A stretch of 64,000 nucleotides of DNA from Roseibium sediminis (lineage in GTDB: Bacteria; Pseudomonadota; Alphaproteobacteria; Rhizobiales; Stappiaceae): NCBI RefSeq assembly GCF_008711325.1, contig NZ_VXDB01000012.1:62001-126000 (forward strand), in the 5' to 3' direction. The number at the start of each line of letters is the position of its first letter. Positions within the stretch are counted from its first letter, which is position 1. A model generated the notes under the pieces. The model worked only from the letters and a program-made list of their open reading frames with translations, had not been told where the DNA came from and ran no database searches. Shown piece by piece: positions 26,223 to 34,596 of the stretch. Both the position numbers and the translations under genes were made by a program.

Positions 26223-28400
26223 TCAAGCTGTTTGCGGTGCCTTTGCAGCCACCAGCCGGGTCACCACATTCTCGATGATCTTGTGACCGGCATCCTGATC
26301 CAGTGACATGATGGATTCAGGGTGGAACTGTACAGCGGCAATCGGCTCGCTGGTATGTTCGATTGCCATGACCACATTGTCTTCCGTTTCTGCGGTCACG
26401 CGGAAGTCTGCCGGAAGGGTTTCCCGCTTGGCATAGAGCGAGTGGTAGCGGCCAACGATGACCGGAGCCTCAAGACCTTCAAACAGCATGGAATTGCCGC
26501 TGATGGATACCGGAGAGGGCTTGCCGTGGACCGGAACATCAAGCTGCCCAAGCTCAGCGCCGAAGCTTTCGGCCAAGGCCTGCAGCCCGAGACACACGCC
26601 AAACATCGGCAGGTCCCGTTCGCGGGTGCGCCTGATCGTTGCCGCGCAATCAAAGTCCTTCGGGTTACCGGGGCCGGGAGAGAGGACGACGAGGTCGGGT
26701 TTGACGTCCTCGAACACGCTGTCTGCCACCGGTGTGCGGTACGTCACCACATCAGCGCCGGTCTGGCGGAAATAGTTGGCCAGCGTATGAACGAAGCTGT
26801 CCTCGTGATCGACCAGCAGGATCTTCAGGCCCTTGCCCGGCTTTTCCGCCTTCCCGGCATCTGCGGAGGCAACGGCAAGACCGGCCTCGCGCACGGCCGC
26901 GCGCATGGCTTCCGCCTTCAGTTCGGTTTCGGCTTCCTCGTCTTCCGGCACACTGTCGTAGAGCAGGGTGGCGCCAGCACGGATCTGGGCAACACCATCC
27001 TTGATGCGAACGGTGCGAAGGGTCAGGCCGGTGTTCATGTCGCCGTTGAAGAGAACCGCGCCGATTGCGCCGCCATACCAGGCACGCGGGCTTTTCTCGT
27101 GGTTCTCGATGAATTCCATCGCCCAGCGCTTGGGAGCGCCGGTCACAGTCACGGCCCAGGTGTGGGACAGGAAGGCGTCGAGGGCGTCCATGTCGTCGCG
27201 CAGGATACCTTCGATATGGTCGACCGTGTGGATCAACCGGGAATACATCTCGATCTGACGACGGCCGATGACCTTCACCGAGCCGGGCACACAGACACGG
27301 CTCTTGTCGTTGCGGTCCACATCCGAGCACATGGTCAGCTCGGCTTCGTCCTTGGCGGAGTTCAGCAGCTTTCGGATCTGCGCCTCATCTTCAATGGCGT
27401 TCTTGCCACGGCGGATCGTGCCGGAAATCGGGCAGGTCTCCACCCGGCGACCACCCGTCACGCGGACATACATTTCCGGAGAGGCGCCAACCAGATATTC
27501 GGCGTCTCCGAGGTTGAAAAAGAAGGAATATGGCGCCGGGTTGATCTGTTGCAGACGACGCGAAACCGCAGAGGGCGGGTTGGCACAGGGTTCATAGAAG
27601 GTCTGGCCCGGCACGGTTTCAAACAGGTCGCCTCGGCGGAAATAGTCCTTTGCCTTGTGCACCAGTTTGGCATATTCGCCCGGCTCATGGTCGCCGCGAC
27701 CGGGGTCTTCGTTTGCCGGGTGATAGGGGCGCTTTTCCGCGTCGCGCGGCAGGCCGTCTGTCGACTTTCCATCCACCTCGAAATCATATTCCAGCACATA
27801 GGCGCTCTTGCCGTGGTGGTCGACGATCAGGATTTCGTCGGGCAGGAAGAGCACGATATCGCGCTGATCGTCAGGGCGGGTCAGTTTCAGGTCGATCGGC
27901 TCGAACTGGAAGGCGATGTCATAGCCGAATGCGCCGTAGAGACCGAGCTGATCGTCCGGGCAGGCGAACAGGTCGCGCAGGGCGCGAACGATCGAAAAGC
28001 TCGAGGGCTGGCGAGAGCGCTCTTCCTCGCGGAAGACCCGATCCGGCTTCTTGACGGTGAGATCAATCCGTTCGTCTGTCGCGGAAAAGGAAGCTACGTC
28101 CTCATGGTTCTTCAAAGCCTTGATGATCGCCGGCAGGATAATCTTGCCGCGCGCATTGAGCGTCTTGATCAGGACCTTGCGGTCGGCTGTCTCAATGGCA
28201 AGGGGCGGGTTGGCCAGCGCCATGTCCCAGCGGGTATAGCGACCGGGATATTCGTAGGACGACGATAGAACCGCGCCGCGTTCGGAATCCAGCCGGTCAA
28301 TCCATTCCGAAGTGCCCTTTTCATAGTCGGCAGGTCTGGAGCGGCGGGTAATCCTGATACCGCCATCTGTCACAAACTCCTGGGAAGCCAAAGCGGGCAT
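26223..28400 (-). CDS. trpE(G): Anthranilate synthase, fused components I and II
   Basis: A 725-residue fusion as found in Rhizobiales. Residues 1 to about 520 form the chorismate-using TrpE part ([47 protein letters not shown]). After a linker, residues from about 528 form the glutamine amidotransferase, with [12 protein letters not shown], the nucleophile Cys in [12 protein letters not shown] and the catalytic His-Glu in [10 protein letters not shown]. It makes anthranilate, the first step of tryptophan synthesis. CAGGAA precedes the ATG by 7 bases. Upstream lies a complete trp attenuator with leader peptide. Confidence 0.96.
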   Translation of the reverse strand: MPALASQEFVTDGGIRITRRSRPADYEKGTSEWIDRLDSERGAVLSSSYEYPGRYTRWDMALANPPLAIETADRKVLIKTLNARGKIILPAIIKALKNHEDVASFSATDERIDLTVKKPDRVFREEERSRQPSSFSIVRALRDLFACPDDQLGLYGAFGYDIAFQFEPIDLKLTRPDDQRDIVLFLPDEILIVDHHGKSAYVLEYDFEVDGKSTDGLPRDAEKRPYHPANEDPGRGDHEPGEYAKLVHKAKDYFRRGDLFETVPGQTFYEPCANPPSAVSRRLQQINPAPYSFFFNLGDAEYLVGASPEMYVRVTGGRRVETCPISGTIRRGKNAIEDEAQIRKLLNSAKDEAELTMCSDVDRNDKSRVCVPGSVKVIGRRQIEMYSRLIHTVDHIEGILRDDMDALDAFLSHTWAVTVTGAPKRWAMEFIENHEKSPRAWYGGAIGAVLFNGDMNTGLTLRTVRIKDGVAQIRAGATLLYDSVPEDEEAETELKAEAMRAAVREAGLAVASADAGKAEKPGKGLKILLVDHEDSFVHTLANYFRQTGADVVTYRTPVADSVFEDVKPDLVVLSPGPGNPKDFDCAATIRRTRERDLPMFGVCLGLQALAESFGAELGQLDVPVHGKPSPVSISGNSMLFEGLEAPVIVGRYHSLYAKRETLPADFRVTAETEDNVVMAIEHTSEPIAAVQFHPESIMSLDQDAGHKIIENVVTRLVAAKAPQTA

Positions 28401-28460
28401 TTCGATGTTCCTGTCTCTTGTCGTATTTGACCGATGTGGGTCCGGTGGCAGGTTGGAAGG

Positions 28461-28510
28461 TCCAAAATCAAAGGCCGCCGGGAGGTTCCACGGCGGCCTT
28501 TGATTTTGGA
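28461..28510 (-). terminator. trp attenuator terminator hairpin
   Basis: A perfect 20-bp inverted repeat with a 10-base loop. On the minus strand the GC core GGCCGCCG / CGGCGGCC is followed by TTTGATTTT, an intrinsic terminator. The 5' arm (28492-28498) can instead pair with GGCGGCC at 28536-28542, an alternative antiterminator. Ribosome stalling on the trpL Trp codons would free that upstream segment, so trpE(G) is expressed when tryptophan is short. Confidence 0.9.
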
Positions 28511-28544
28511 TCCCGAACGGGCATGGGTAATCGCTGGCCGCCTG

Positions 28545-28589
28545 TTATGCGTCCCGCCACCACCAAGTCGTGTTCATGATCCTGTTCAT
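28545..28589 (-). CDS. trpL: trp operon leader peptide
   Basis: A 14-codon frame reading MNRIMNTTWWWRDA and ending TAA. Three consecutive TGG codons make it a tryptophan sensor: scarce charged tRNA-Trp stalls the ribosome here and changes folding of the downstream RNA. Length and the WWW centre match the rhizobial trpL peptide. No Shine-Dalgarno precedes the first ATG, and the promoter predicts a transcript starting at or next to that ATG, so it is probably translated leaderless. A second in-frame ATG (28577) follows AGGA and could be an alternative start. Confidence 0.88.
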   Translation of the reverse strand: MNRIMNTTWWWRDA

Positions 28590-28597
28590 GGGAAAAA

Positions 28598-28626
28598 TGC
28601 ATAGCGGATCATGCACTGTGAGGCAA
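28598..28626 (-). promoter_or_regulatory. Candidate promoter of trpL-trpE(G)
   Basis: Reading the minus strand: TTGCCT (28626-28621), 17 bases, TATGCA (28603-28598), then 8 bases to the A of the trpL ATG. This is a good sigma-70 match with ideal spacing and implies a leaderless start. Confidence 0.6.
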
Positions 28627-28911
28627 TGGGATTTGGCCGGGTGATTGAAAATGTCGTTAAAGTGATCCGGGCAATCGTCCTGGCGAAGGTGGTGCTATCA
28701 AAAGGAACTAACGTCGCGAGACCAACTGCTTGGAGTTTTGGTGATGCGAAGACACCCGCTCGATGACCACAAACCAGCCACTACTACCAAGGGGGCTATC
28801 GTCAGTGGTGTTTCTATAGTTTATTGAATTTAATACCTTTTTTGCATTCCGTGTCACGTTTTGTAAGGTGTTGGACGTCATGTTGCGCGCGAAGTGAATA
28901 CGGGTCATGGA
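28627..28911. other. Intergenic region between trp promoter and binding-protein gene
   Basis: About 285 bp between divergent transcription units. No reading frame with a ribosome site, hairpin or repeat stands out. It should hold the promoter of the following gene, but no clear pair of boxes was recognised. Confidence 0.4.
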
Positions 28912-29688
28912 ATGCGCAAGATGAGTGCCTGTCAGATCGTTGGTCGGTTTGGAATTTTCAGTCTTTTTTGCTTTTGTATATTCGTCTCGGATGCAAACGC
29001 TGCAGGCAAGGACTGCATTTTGACTTCCTGGGCGGGTGAAGAGCCGCCGTATTTATACACTGATAGCGTCACCGGAGAGGTCAGCGGACCGGATGCGGAA
29101 ATCCTGCGCTCTGCTGCTGCCGTGGTTGGGTGTGAAATCCGGTTTATCCAGTTGCCTTGGAAAAGGGCGCTCTTGCATCTGAAGTCCGGTGAGCTGGATG
29201 TGGTTCCCTTTGCCAAGCTGACGGAAGAGCGCGCGGTGTTCAGCTATGTTTCTGTTCCCTATCGCCAGTTCGCCCACCGTCTCTTCGTCGCGATCAACAG
29301 TCCGTTCAAGGGCGATTCGTTGCGCGAGTTGCTGGAGAGCGGCGGCCGTGTTGCAGTGATGAAGGGCTACAAGTATCCCGATGGCGTGGAGCTGATCAGA
29401 ACGGATCCCGCATATGCTGGCCAATTCATTGAAGTCAGCGAGTATGAACAGCTGCTGATGCTGCTCGAAAAGAGACGGATCGACGGGATTATTGCTTCAC
29501 GAGAAGTGATTGAAACGCGGTGTCCGAAGCTCGGGCTCGATTCCGATACATTCGCGGAAGGGGAGGAATTCTCCGAACCGCTGCACTTCCTCTTCTCGAA
29601 GATGTCCGTTCCCGAACACTGGATGCGGGATATGAATGTGGCCCTGCAGATCGTGCTGGATGCCGGGGAGCGGGACGAGGTCTACTAA
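28912..29688 (+). CDS. Periplasmic solute-binding protein, SBP_bac_3-like, stand-alone
   Basis: A 258-residue protein with a hydrophobic signal sequence (about residues 8-30, ending DANA|AGKDC) and a type II periplasmic binding fold typical of amino-acid binding proteins: ILTSWAGEEPPYLYTD, VSGPDAEILRSAAAVVGCEI, LKSGELDVVPFAKLTEER. No permease or ATPase gene is adjacent, so it is an orphan receptor; such proteins may feed a distant transporter or act as sensors. The start is uncertain: GTG 28894, ATG 28912 and ATG 28921 are all in frame, and the last has GGAA 8 bases upstream. Ligand unknown. Confidence 0.7.
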   Translation: MRKMSACQIVGRFGIFSLFCFCIFVSDANAAGKDCILTSWAGEEPPYLYTDSVTGEVSGPDAEILRSAAAVVGCEIRFIQLPWKRALLHLKSGELDVVPFAKLTEERAVFSYVSVPYRQFAHRLFVAINSPFKGDSLRELLESGGRVAVMKGYKYPDGVELIRTDPAYAGQFIEVSEYEQLLMLLEKRRIDGIIASREVIETRCPKLGLDSDTFAEGEEFSEPLHFLFSKMSVPEHWMRDMNVALQIVLDAGERDEVY

Positions 29689-29785
29689 TTGTAAGATCTG
29701 AGCAGGCTGTGCGATCCGCCACTCGAGCATTTCCAGGCGAAGTGGATACCGGTTCGCCGTCAGGAAATGCGCCAAATCAGATATT

Positions 29786-29827
29786 TAGAGCACGTCGAGT
29801 GATTCAGTGAATGCGAGACGTGCTCTA
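29786..29827. repeat. 42-bp palindromic element between convergent genes
   Basis: Outer arms TAGAGCACGTC (29786-29796) and GACGTGCTCTA (29817-29827) are perfect over 11 bp, and the 20-base loop contains a second inverted repeat, ATTCA-G-TGAAT. It lies 97 bp after the binding-protein gene, and the final CTA forms the stop codon of the SulP gene. No T-run follows on either side, so it is not a standard terminator. It could be a dispersed repeat or a bidirectional end of transcription. Confidence 0.65.
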
Positions 29828-31090
29828 GCGTTCCGGGGGTGTCCAGTCGCTATCGGTCTGTGCCTTACGGCTGAGGCGAAGCGCGAGGCCGATGCTGACG
29901 CCTGCACCCACGGCCACCGTCAAGTCAACGAAGACTGTCAGAAGCAGGGTCAGGACCAGTAGCATCCGATCGCTTTTCGGTGTTCGGGAATACTCCGCCC
30001 ATTTGTGCGGTTCACTCATGTTCCACGCGGTCAGGATCAACAGCGCTGCGAGCGCAGGCATCGCCAGGTAACCGAACAGCGGAGCCGCGATCATCATGGC
30101 CGCAAGAAGGACAAGGGCGTGAACCATGCCTGAGACAGGCGTGCGGCCACCGGCGCGAATGTTGGTTGCGGTGCGGGCGATGGCTCCTGTTGCCGGGAGG
30201 CCTCCAAACAGCGCAGAGGCAATGTTCGCAGCCCCTTGCGCCGTCAGTTCCGCATCGGGACGGTGGTGATCGCTGATCATTCGGTCAGCTACCATCGCTG
30301 ACAGCAGCGATTCCACGCCAGCCAGAAAGGCGATCACCAGCGCGGAGGGAACCAGCTCCATAAGACGAGACCAGGAGATATCCGGAAGCGAGGGGGACGG
30401 CAGTTGGGCAGGCAAAGCGCCAAATCGTGAGTGGATTGTGTCGACGTCGAGATCGAAAAGCGCGACGGCTGCTGATCCGATAGCAACGGCAACAATGAGA
30501 CCGGGCAGGCGCGGGGCAAGACGCCGGAAGACCACGATCATCACCATGGTTGCCAGCGCAACACCAAGGGCCGACGGGCTCAAGCCATCAGATGCCTGCC
30601 AGAGAGCGGTGATCTTGGCGACGAACTCGGCAGGAAGCGCCTGCACGTTCAGGCCAAAGAAATCCTTCAGCTGGCTGGAGGCAATGATGACCGCAATGCC
30701 TATGGTGAAGCCGTTGACGACAGCCTCCGGCACGAAAGCGATGAGACGGCCCGCGCGCAGATATCCGGCGATCAGAAGAAGGATGCCGGCCATCAGGCTA
30801 GACAGCACAAGCCCGTCATATCCGTGCTCTGCAATCACGCTGAAAACGACAACGATGAAGGCACCTGTCGGTCCGCCAATCTGGACGCGGCTGCCGCCAA
30901 GGGCTGAAATCAGGAAGCCGGCTATGATGGCGGTCACGAGACCCGTCGAAGGATCAGCGCCAGAGGCAATTGCAATTGCGAGGGAAAGCGGCAGCGCAAC
31001 CATGGCCACCGTGATCCCTGCGATCAGGTCTGCGCGGAATGTCGCAAGGTCATAAGCCTTCAGGCAGGAAAAGACGATGGGTTGCTGCAT
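29825..31090 (-). CDS. SulP-family anion transporter without STAS domain
   Basis: A 421-residue protein with 10-12 membrane helices. The SulP signature region is visible: RADLIAGITVAMVALPLSLA at the start, VQIGGPTGAFIVVVFSVIAE, and GGLPATGAIARTATNIRAGG. Most SulP proteins end in a cytoplasmic STAS domain; here the protein stops shortly after the last helix (RLSRKAQTDSDWTPPER), so it is a short form. Substrate could be sulphate, bicarbonate or a carboxylate such as fumarate. The stop codon falls inside a palindromic repeat, so the C-terminus may have been trimmed by its insertion. Confidence 0.85.
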   Translation of the reverse strand: MQQPIVFSCLKAYDLATFRADLIAGITVAMVALPLSLAIAIASGADPSTGLVTAIIAGFLISALGGSRVQIGGPTGAFIVVVFSVIAEHGYDGLVLSSLMAGILLLIAGYLRAGRLIAFVPEAVVNGFTIGIAVIIASSQLKDFFGLNVQALPAEFVAKITALWQASDGLSPSALGVALATMVMIVVFRRLAPRLPGLIVAVAIGSAAVALFDLDVDTIHSRFGALPAQLPSPSLPDISWSRLMELVPSALVIAFLAGVESLLSAMVADRMISDHHRPDAELTAQGAANIASALFGGLPATGAIARTATNIRAGGRTPVSGMVHALVLLAAMMIAAPLFGYLAMPALAALLILTAWNMSEPHKWAEYSRTPKSDRMLLVLTLLLTVFVDLTVAVGAGVSIGLALRLSRKAQTDSDWTPPER

Positions 31091-31222
31091 TGAGGTCCAT
31101 GTCAGCGGTCACGACTTGGAAGACATCAACGCGCAGATGAAATCAGAACGCTTCCGGAAGACCTGCGTCAAGTGAGTCTCTATCTGCAGTGTTCATGGTT
31201 GCCAGGTTGCGTGCAAGCAATT

Positions 31223-31924
31223 TTAGAGTGTCGGTTGCGCTGTGACGCCAAGTCCGGCAATGAAATCGCGCACCGGGCGGGCTGCTTCTTCGGGCTTCAT
31301 CTGAAGCAGGAAGTGGGGGGCCTCGATCCTGATTGGGGAGCCGCAAATGTCTTCGAAATCGCGAAATGCAGAGGCGGGAACAAGCCGGTCAGCCGTTGCC
31401 TGAAGGTAGCAACAGGGAACTTTGATCTGCGGAATGATATTACGGCGATCCATCGACAGGACGGATTTGAGCCGCAAAATCAGGGTGCGCAAAGGCACAT
31501 CCTGCAGGACGGAGCGGTATAGCAGCTCCTTGAAACCGGGCATGTGGAAGCGACCGACCACGAAGGGCAGGCTTGCGTGCGCGAGAAACGCGGCAGGGAT
31601 CGGAAAAGCACCAAAAGGAGAGAGGAGAATGGATGGTAGCCGGCGCGGTGATCTCGCAAAGGTGGCGACAAAGACAACGGCTGCCAGATTGCGCGGCCGG
31701 TTTGCCGAAATGGACAGGGCAAGGGGACCGGAAAACGATTCAGCGATAATGACGAAGGGCTCGCTCGGCAATCGGGCCTTCAGCCAGACTTCCAGGTCGT
31801 CATAAGAGAAGAGGCTGTCCGGATAGGTTACGACCTCGACGTCATGACCGGGCGACAGGGCTTTCGCGAAATCGGAAAGAAGGCGGCCTGTGCCGTCCAG
31901 TCCGGGCAGGATGATGATTTTCAT
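31223..31924 (-). CDS. Alpha/beta hydrolase, small cytoplasmic
   Basis: A 233-residue hydrolase starting directly with the first core strand (MKIIILPGLDGTGRLLSDFA), which also forms the oxyanion hole. The nucleophile elbow is AESFSGPLAL (Ser in the centre), the acidic residue is probably in QATADRLVP, and the His is in IEAPHFLLQM. There is no signal peptide. It lies downstream of the MarR gene on the same strand, with 72 bp between. Substrate unknown. Confidence 0.8.
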   Translation of the reverse strand: MKIIILPGLDGTGRLLSDFAKALSPGHDVEVVTYPDSLFSYDDLEVWLKARLPSEPFVIIAESFSGPLALSISANRPRNLAAVVFVATFARSPRRLPSILLSPFGAFPIPAAFLAHASLPFVVGRFHMPGFKELLYRSVLQDVPLRTLILRLKSVLSMDRRNIIPQIKVPCCYLQATADRLVPASAFRDFEDICGSPIRIEAPHFLLQMKPEEAARPVRDFIAGLGVTAQPTL

Positions 31925-31996
31925 TCCAGCTCCCGCTTCCCCATTTCGCTGAACAAACGGCCCTGAAGCCAGATTGCGCGCCTGTTCAGTTCAGCG

Positions 31997-32551
31997 CTAA
32001 TCCTGATGTTCTGCAGTTTCAATCCAGCGTGCGAGCAGGCGTGAGAGATCCTGCCTTTCTGCTTCGCTCAAACCCTGCACGGCCCTGTGCTGGTCGTCGA
32101 CATAGTCCGGCATCATGGCCTTGATCATGTCGAGACCGGAAGGGGTCAGGCAGACAATCAACGCTCTGCGATCGTCGGGATGGGATCTGCGGGCGATATA
32201 TCCAGCCTTCTCCAGCTTGTCGAGCCGCGCGGTCATGCCGCCCGAGCTCATCATCGTGGAGCGATAAAGGGCGGTCGGGGTCAGCTCGTAGGGCGGTCCG
32301 GAGCGTACAAGGGTGGCCAGAACGTCGAAGTCGCCATGCTTGAGGCCAGCCTTTGCATAAGATGGGATCAGGTAGCCGTTGCTCATCACCTGATAGGCTT
32401 CGGACAGGCGACCCAGCAGAACCATCGGGTCCAGCTTATCCTTCAACTCCGGCATTTCCCTTTGCCACTGAGCCTTGGCAACGGACGCCCTGTCCAAATA
32501 GCCATCATTATCGGTGAAGCTGGTGTCCGCAGCTCTTTTCCCGTCTGTCAT
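31997..32551 (-). CDS. MarR-family transcriptional regulator
   Basis: A 184-residue regulator with a winged helix: DVLATLVRSGPPYELTPTAL, YRSTMMSSGGMTARLDKLE and the beta wing RRSHPDDRRALIVCLTPSG. The ATG at 32551 is chosen because AAGGGG lies 4 bases upstream; an earlier frame start lacks this. Family members are dimers that bind palindromes and release them on binding small phenolic or other ligands. A palindrome ATCAAG-TAT-CTTGAT lies in the gap to the divergent transporter gene, the likely target. Confidence 0.88.
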   Translation of the reverse strand: MTDGKRAADTSFTDNDGYLDRASVAKAQWQREMPELKDKLDPMVLLGRLSEAYQVMSNGYLIPSYAKAGLKHGDFDVLATLVRSGPPYELTPTALYRSTMMSSGGMTARLDKLEKAGYIARRSHPDDRRALIVCLTPSGLDMIKAMMPDYVDDQHRAVQGLSEAERQDLSRLLARWIETAEHQD

Positions 32552-32654
32552 GCAGCCCCTTTTCGCAGACGCAGCCTGCAAAGAAATTATCCAAATCAGC
32601 ACCGAATTTGAGGGTTGATTACGGCCAAAGTTTGATTGGTGCGAGAAACTTTAA

Positions 32655-32678
32655 ATCAAGTATCTTGATATAAAGATA
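32655..32678. promoter_or_regulatory. Candidate MarR operator
   Basis: Two overlapping inverted repeats: ATCAAG-TAT-CTTGAT (32655-32669) and TATCTT-GATATA-AAGATA (32661-32678). The sequence is AT-rich, sits between the MarR gene and the divergent DMT transporter gene, and has the size expected for a MarR dimer site. It lies 67-90 bp before the transporter ATG, near where its promoter should be. Confidence 0.6.
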
Positions 32679-32744
32679 AAAGTCTCCTATGTGAGATTGA
32701 CGCGAACAGGTGTGTCCGCGAGATCAGACAGAAGGAAACCTTCG

Positions 32745-33680
32745 ATGGCTTATGTCACAACTTCCGGCGCGCGGACTCCGGACAGGGTACCGCTTGGAAC
32801 CAATCCGATCCTTCTGCTGCTGGCTGTCGGTGGTTTGCTCGGCGCATCTGCCGTCTTTGCCAAGGCTGCTCCCGGCCTCGGATGGACGCCGATCGTGCTG
32901 TTGCAATGGTCAATGTTGGGAAGCGCGCTGGTTCAGGGTGGTTTGTTGCTCTGGCGTGCAAGGGGAGAGGATGCGGCGAGGCGATCTACTGCGACGCAGC
33001 GCCAGCTCGTGACCTATATGGCCGTTGCGGGCGGATTGTTTGCCCTGCCGAATGCCATTGGTTTCACCGCTGCCCCGGAGGTTGGTGCAGGGTTCATTTC
33101 CCTTTGCCTCGCATTTCCGCTGGTTCTGACCTACGGCCTATCCGTTATTCTGAAACTCGAGCGTTTTCAGACCGCGCGCGCCGTGGGTGTTGTCGCAGGA
33201 TTGGTTGGAGGCATTCTGCTGGTCAGTGACGGGCAATCGCTTGATCCGCAGGCCAGGCTTTGGGCCATCGGAGCCTTGCTGATGCCGGTGATCATTGCCG
33301 TCGGGAACATCTACCGCACGCTCAAATGGCCGCAGGGCGCAAGTCCGTTACTGCTTTCAACCGGCATGATGGCTTTTGGTGGGGGCAGTCTTGCACTTGT
33401 CACGCTAGGGCTGGGACTTCCCCAAGTGCCGACGTCGGTCAGCGGCGCGGCGCTGGGCCTTGTGGCTGCACAGGCATTGGTCTTTGCCGTGCAATATGTC
33501 TTCTACTTTCAACTGCAGAAGGTGGCCGGGCCTGTCTATCTGAGCCAGATCGGGTCGGTTGCCGCCGTGACCGGGTTGGGGCTTGCTTTTCTGGCCTTCG
33601 GCGAAACGCCCGGCTGGCTGCAGTTTTCGGCCGTCGGGGCGATCGGTCTGGGTATTTTTCTTGTCAGCTATCGCCGGTAG
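32745..33680 (+). CDS. EamA/DMT-family transporter
   Basis: A 311-residue membrane protein with ten hydrophobic helices arranged as two EamA repeats. Related proteins export amino acids, drugs or metabolites. The ATG at 32745 is chosen because AGAAGGAA precedes it; the frame opens further upstream without a ribosome site. Divergent from the MarR regulator and separated by a palindromic operator, so expression is probably relieved by a ligand of that regulator, which may also be the exported substrate. Confidence 0.85.
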   Translation: MAYVTTSGARTPDRVPLGTNPILLLLAVGGLLGASAVFAKAAPGLGWTPIVLLQWSMLGSALVQGGLLLWRARGEDAARRSTATQRQLVTYMAVAGGLFALPNAIGFTAAPEVGAGFISLCLAFPLVLTYGLSVILKLERFQTARAVGVVAGLVGGILLVSDGQSLDPQARLWAIGALLMPVIIAVGNIYRTLKWPQGASPLLLSTGMMAFGGGSLALVTLGLGLPQVPTSVSGAALGLVAAQALVFAVQYVFYFQLQKVAGPVYLSQIGSVAAVTGLGLAFLAFGETPGWLQFSAVGAIGLGIFLVSYRR

Positions 33681-33722
33681 GCGGATCTGGCAAGGAAGAT
33701 ATGAAAGGGGCTGGTGGAGTGT

Positions 33723-34487
33723 TCAGCAGAGCCAGCACCCTTCTGGTAATTCCGGCTTGGCGACTTCTTCACCGGCTGAAATCCAGTCCGTAATGCCTTT
33801 CTGCACGTTGCCGACCTTGCTGAAGCCGGCGCGTGTCGTCAGATAGTCTGCCAGCACCTTGCTGCGGCTGCCGGTTCGGCAAATGAGGACGATTTCGTCC
33901 TGAGGCCCGGAGATGAACTTCAGGAGACCCTTGCCGAAATCCGGGTTCGGGTTGCCTTTTTCATCAAAAAAGGTGAGCAGGTGGCTACCGGGGATAACCC
34001 CGGTCTCCTTCCACTCGTCGGGTCTGCGAATGTCAATCACGGGCACCCCGGCAGCGATCTTTGCCTTCAGACCGTCATTGTCGAGATCGCTGTATTTCTT
34101 GCCCTTGACTTCAAGCAGTTCGATTTCGAACTTCAACGTCGCGTTCGGTGGGATGACACCACCGGCTCCCTGCGGGCCATAGGCAAGTTCCGGCGGGATG
34201 ATCAGCTCTCGCTTGCCACCAACCTGCATGCCTTCCACGCCCTGTTCCCAGCCGGGAATGACGCGGCGCTCGCCCAACGTGAAGGAGAAGGGTGTTCCCC
34301 GGTCAACGGAGGAATCGAATTTGGTGCCGTCCATCAGCCAGCCGGTGTAGTGAACCACAACGGTTTCACCCACATCGGCGGTCTCTCCTGAGCCCTTGGT
34401 GATGTCCGTGATCTGCAAACCGTCCTGCGCATTTGCGGGCAATGCGAAGAAGAGAGCAATCACTGCGGCGGGTATCCATTTCAACAT
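33723..34487 (-). CDS. Exported FKBP-type prolyl isomerase fused to rhodanese domain
   Basis: A 254-residue exported protein. The signal peptide ends at ANA|QDG (residue 20). An FKBP domain (about 24-128) carries VVHYTGWLMDGTKFDSSVD, RVIPGWEQGVEGMQVGGKRE and AYGPQGAGGVIPPNA, all key pocket residues. A rhodanese domain follows (about 138-245) with the loop LICRTGSRS, active Cys203. The tail ends CWLC, a possible redox pair. FKBP-rhodanese fusions are rare; the enzyme may fold or repair exported proteins while handling persulphide or thiol groups. The ATG at 34487 is taken because it begins the signal sequence. Confidence 0.85.
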   Translation of the reverse strand: MLKWIPAAVIALFFALPANAQDGLQITDITKGSGETADVGETVVVHYTGWLMDGTKFDSSVDRGTPFSFTLGERRVIPGWEQGVEGMQVGGKRELIIPPELAYGPQGAGGVIPPNATLKFEIELLEVKGKKYSDLDNDGLKAKIAAGVPVIDIRRPDEWKETGVIPGSHLLTFFDEKGNPNPDFGKGLLKFISGPQDEIVLICRTGSRSKVLADYLTTRAGFSKVGNVQKGITDWISAGEEVAKPELPEGCWLC

Positions 34488-34596
34488 TCGGCTTGTTCCA
34501 GTCTTGAAGAGCATGCAGTTTTGAAGAACCGTTATCGAAACGAAGCGAAAACTCAACTCACCATTTCGTTTCGTTGCAAGAGCGCAAGGGATCGGC

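Larger units (their letters stand above)
28461..28589 (-). ncRNA. trp leader RNA, rnTrpL-like attenuated transcript
   Basis: If transcription starts at the trpL ATG and stops at the attenuator, a free RNA of about 129 nt is produced. In Sinorhizobium meliloti the equivalent RNA (rnTrpL) is leaderless and acts on other mRNAs. Here the promoter spacing and hairpin agree with that arrangement; a trans role is inference by analogy. Confidence 0.6.

Noticed and set aside
26322-28268. A 648-codon open frame on the plus strand opposite trpE(G)
   Set aside because: Composition artefact of a GC-rich coding gene; the opposite strand encodes a clearly recognised 725-residue anthranilate synthase with all motifs, and the plus-strand frame shows no recognisable domain.
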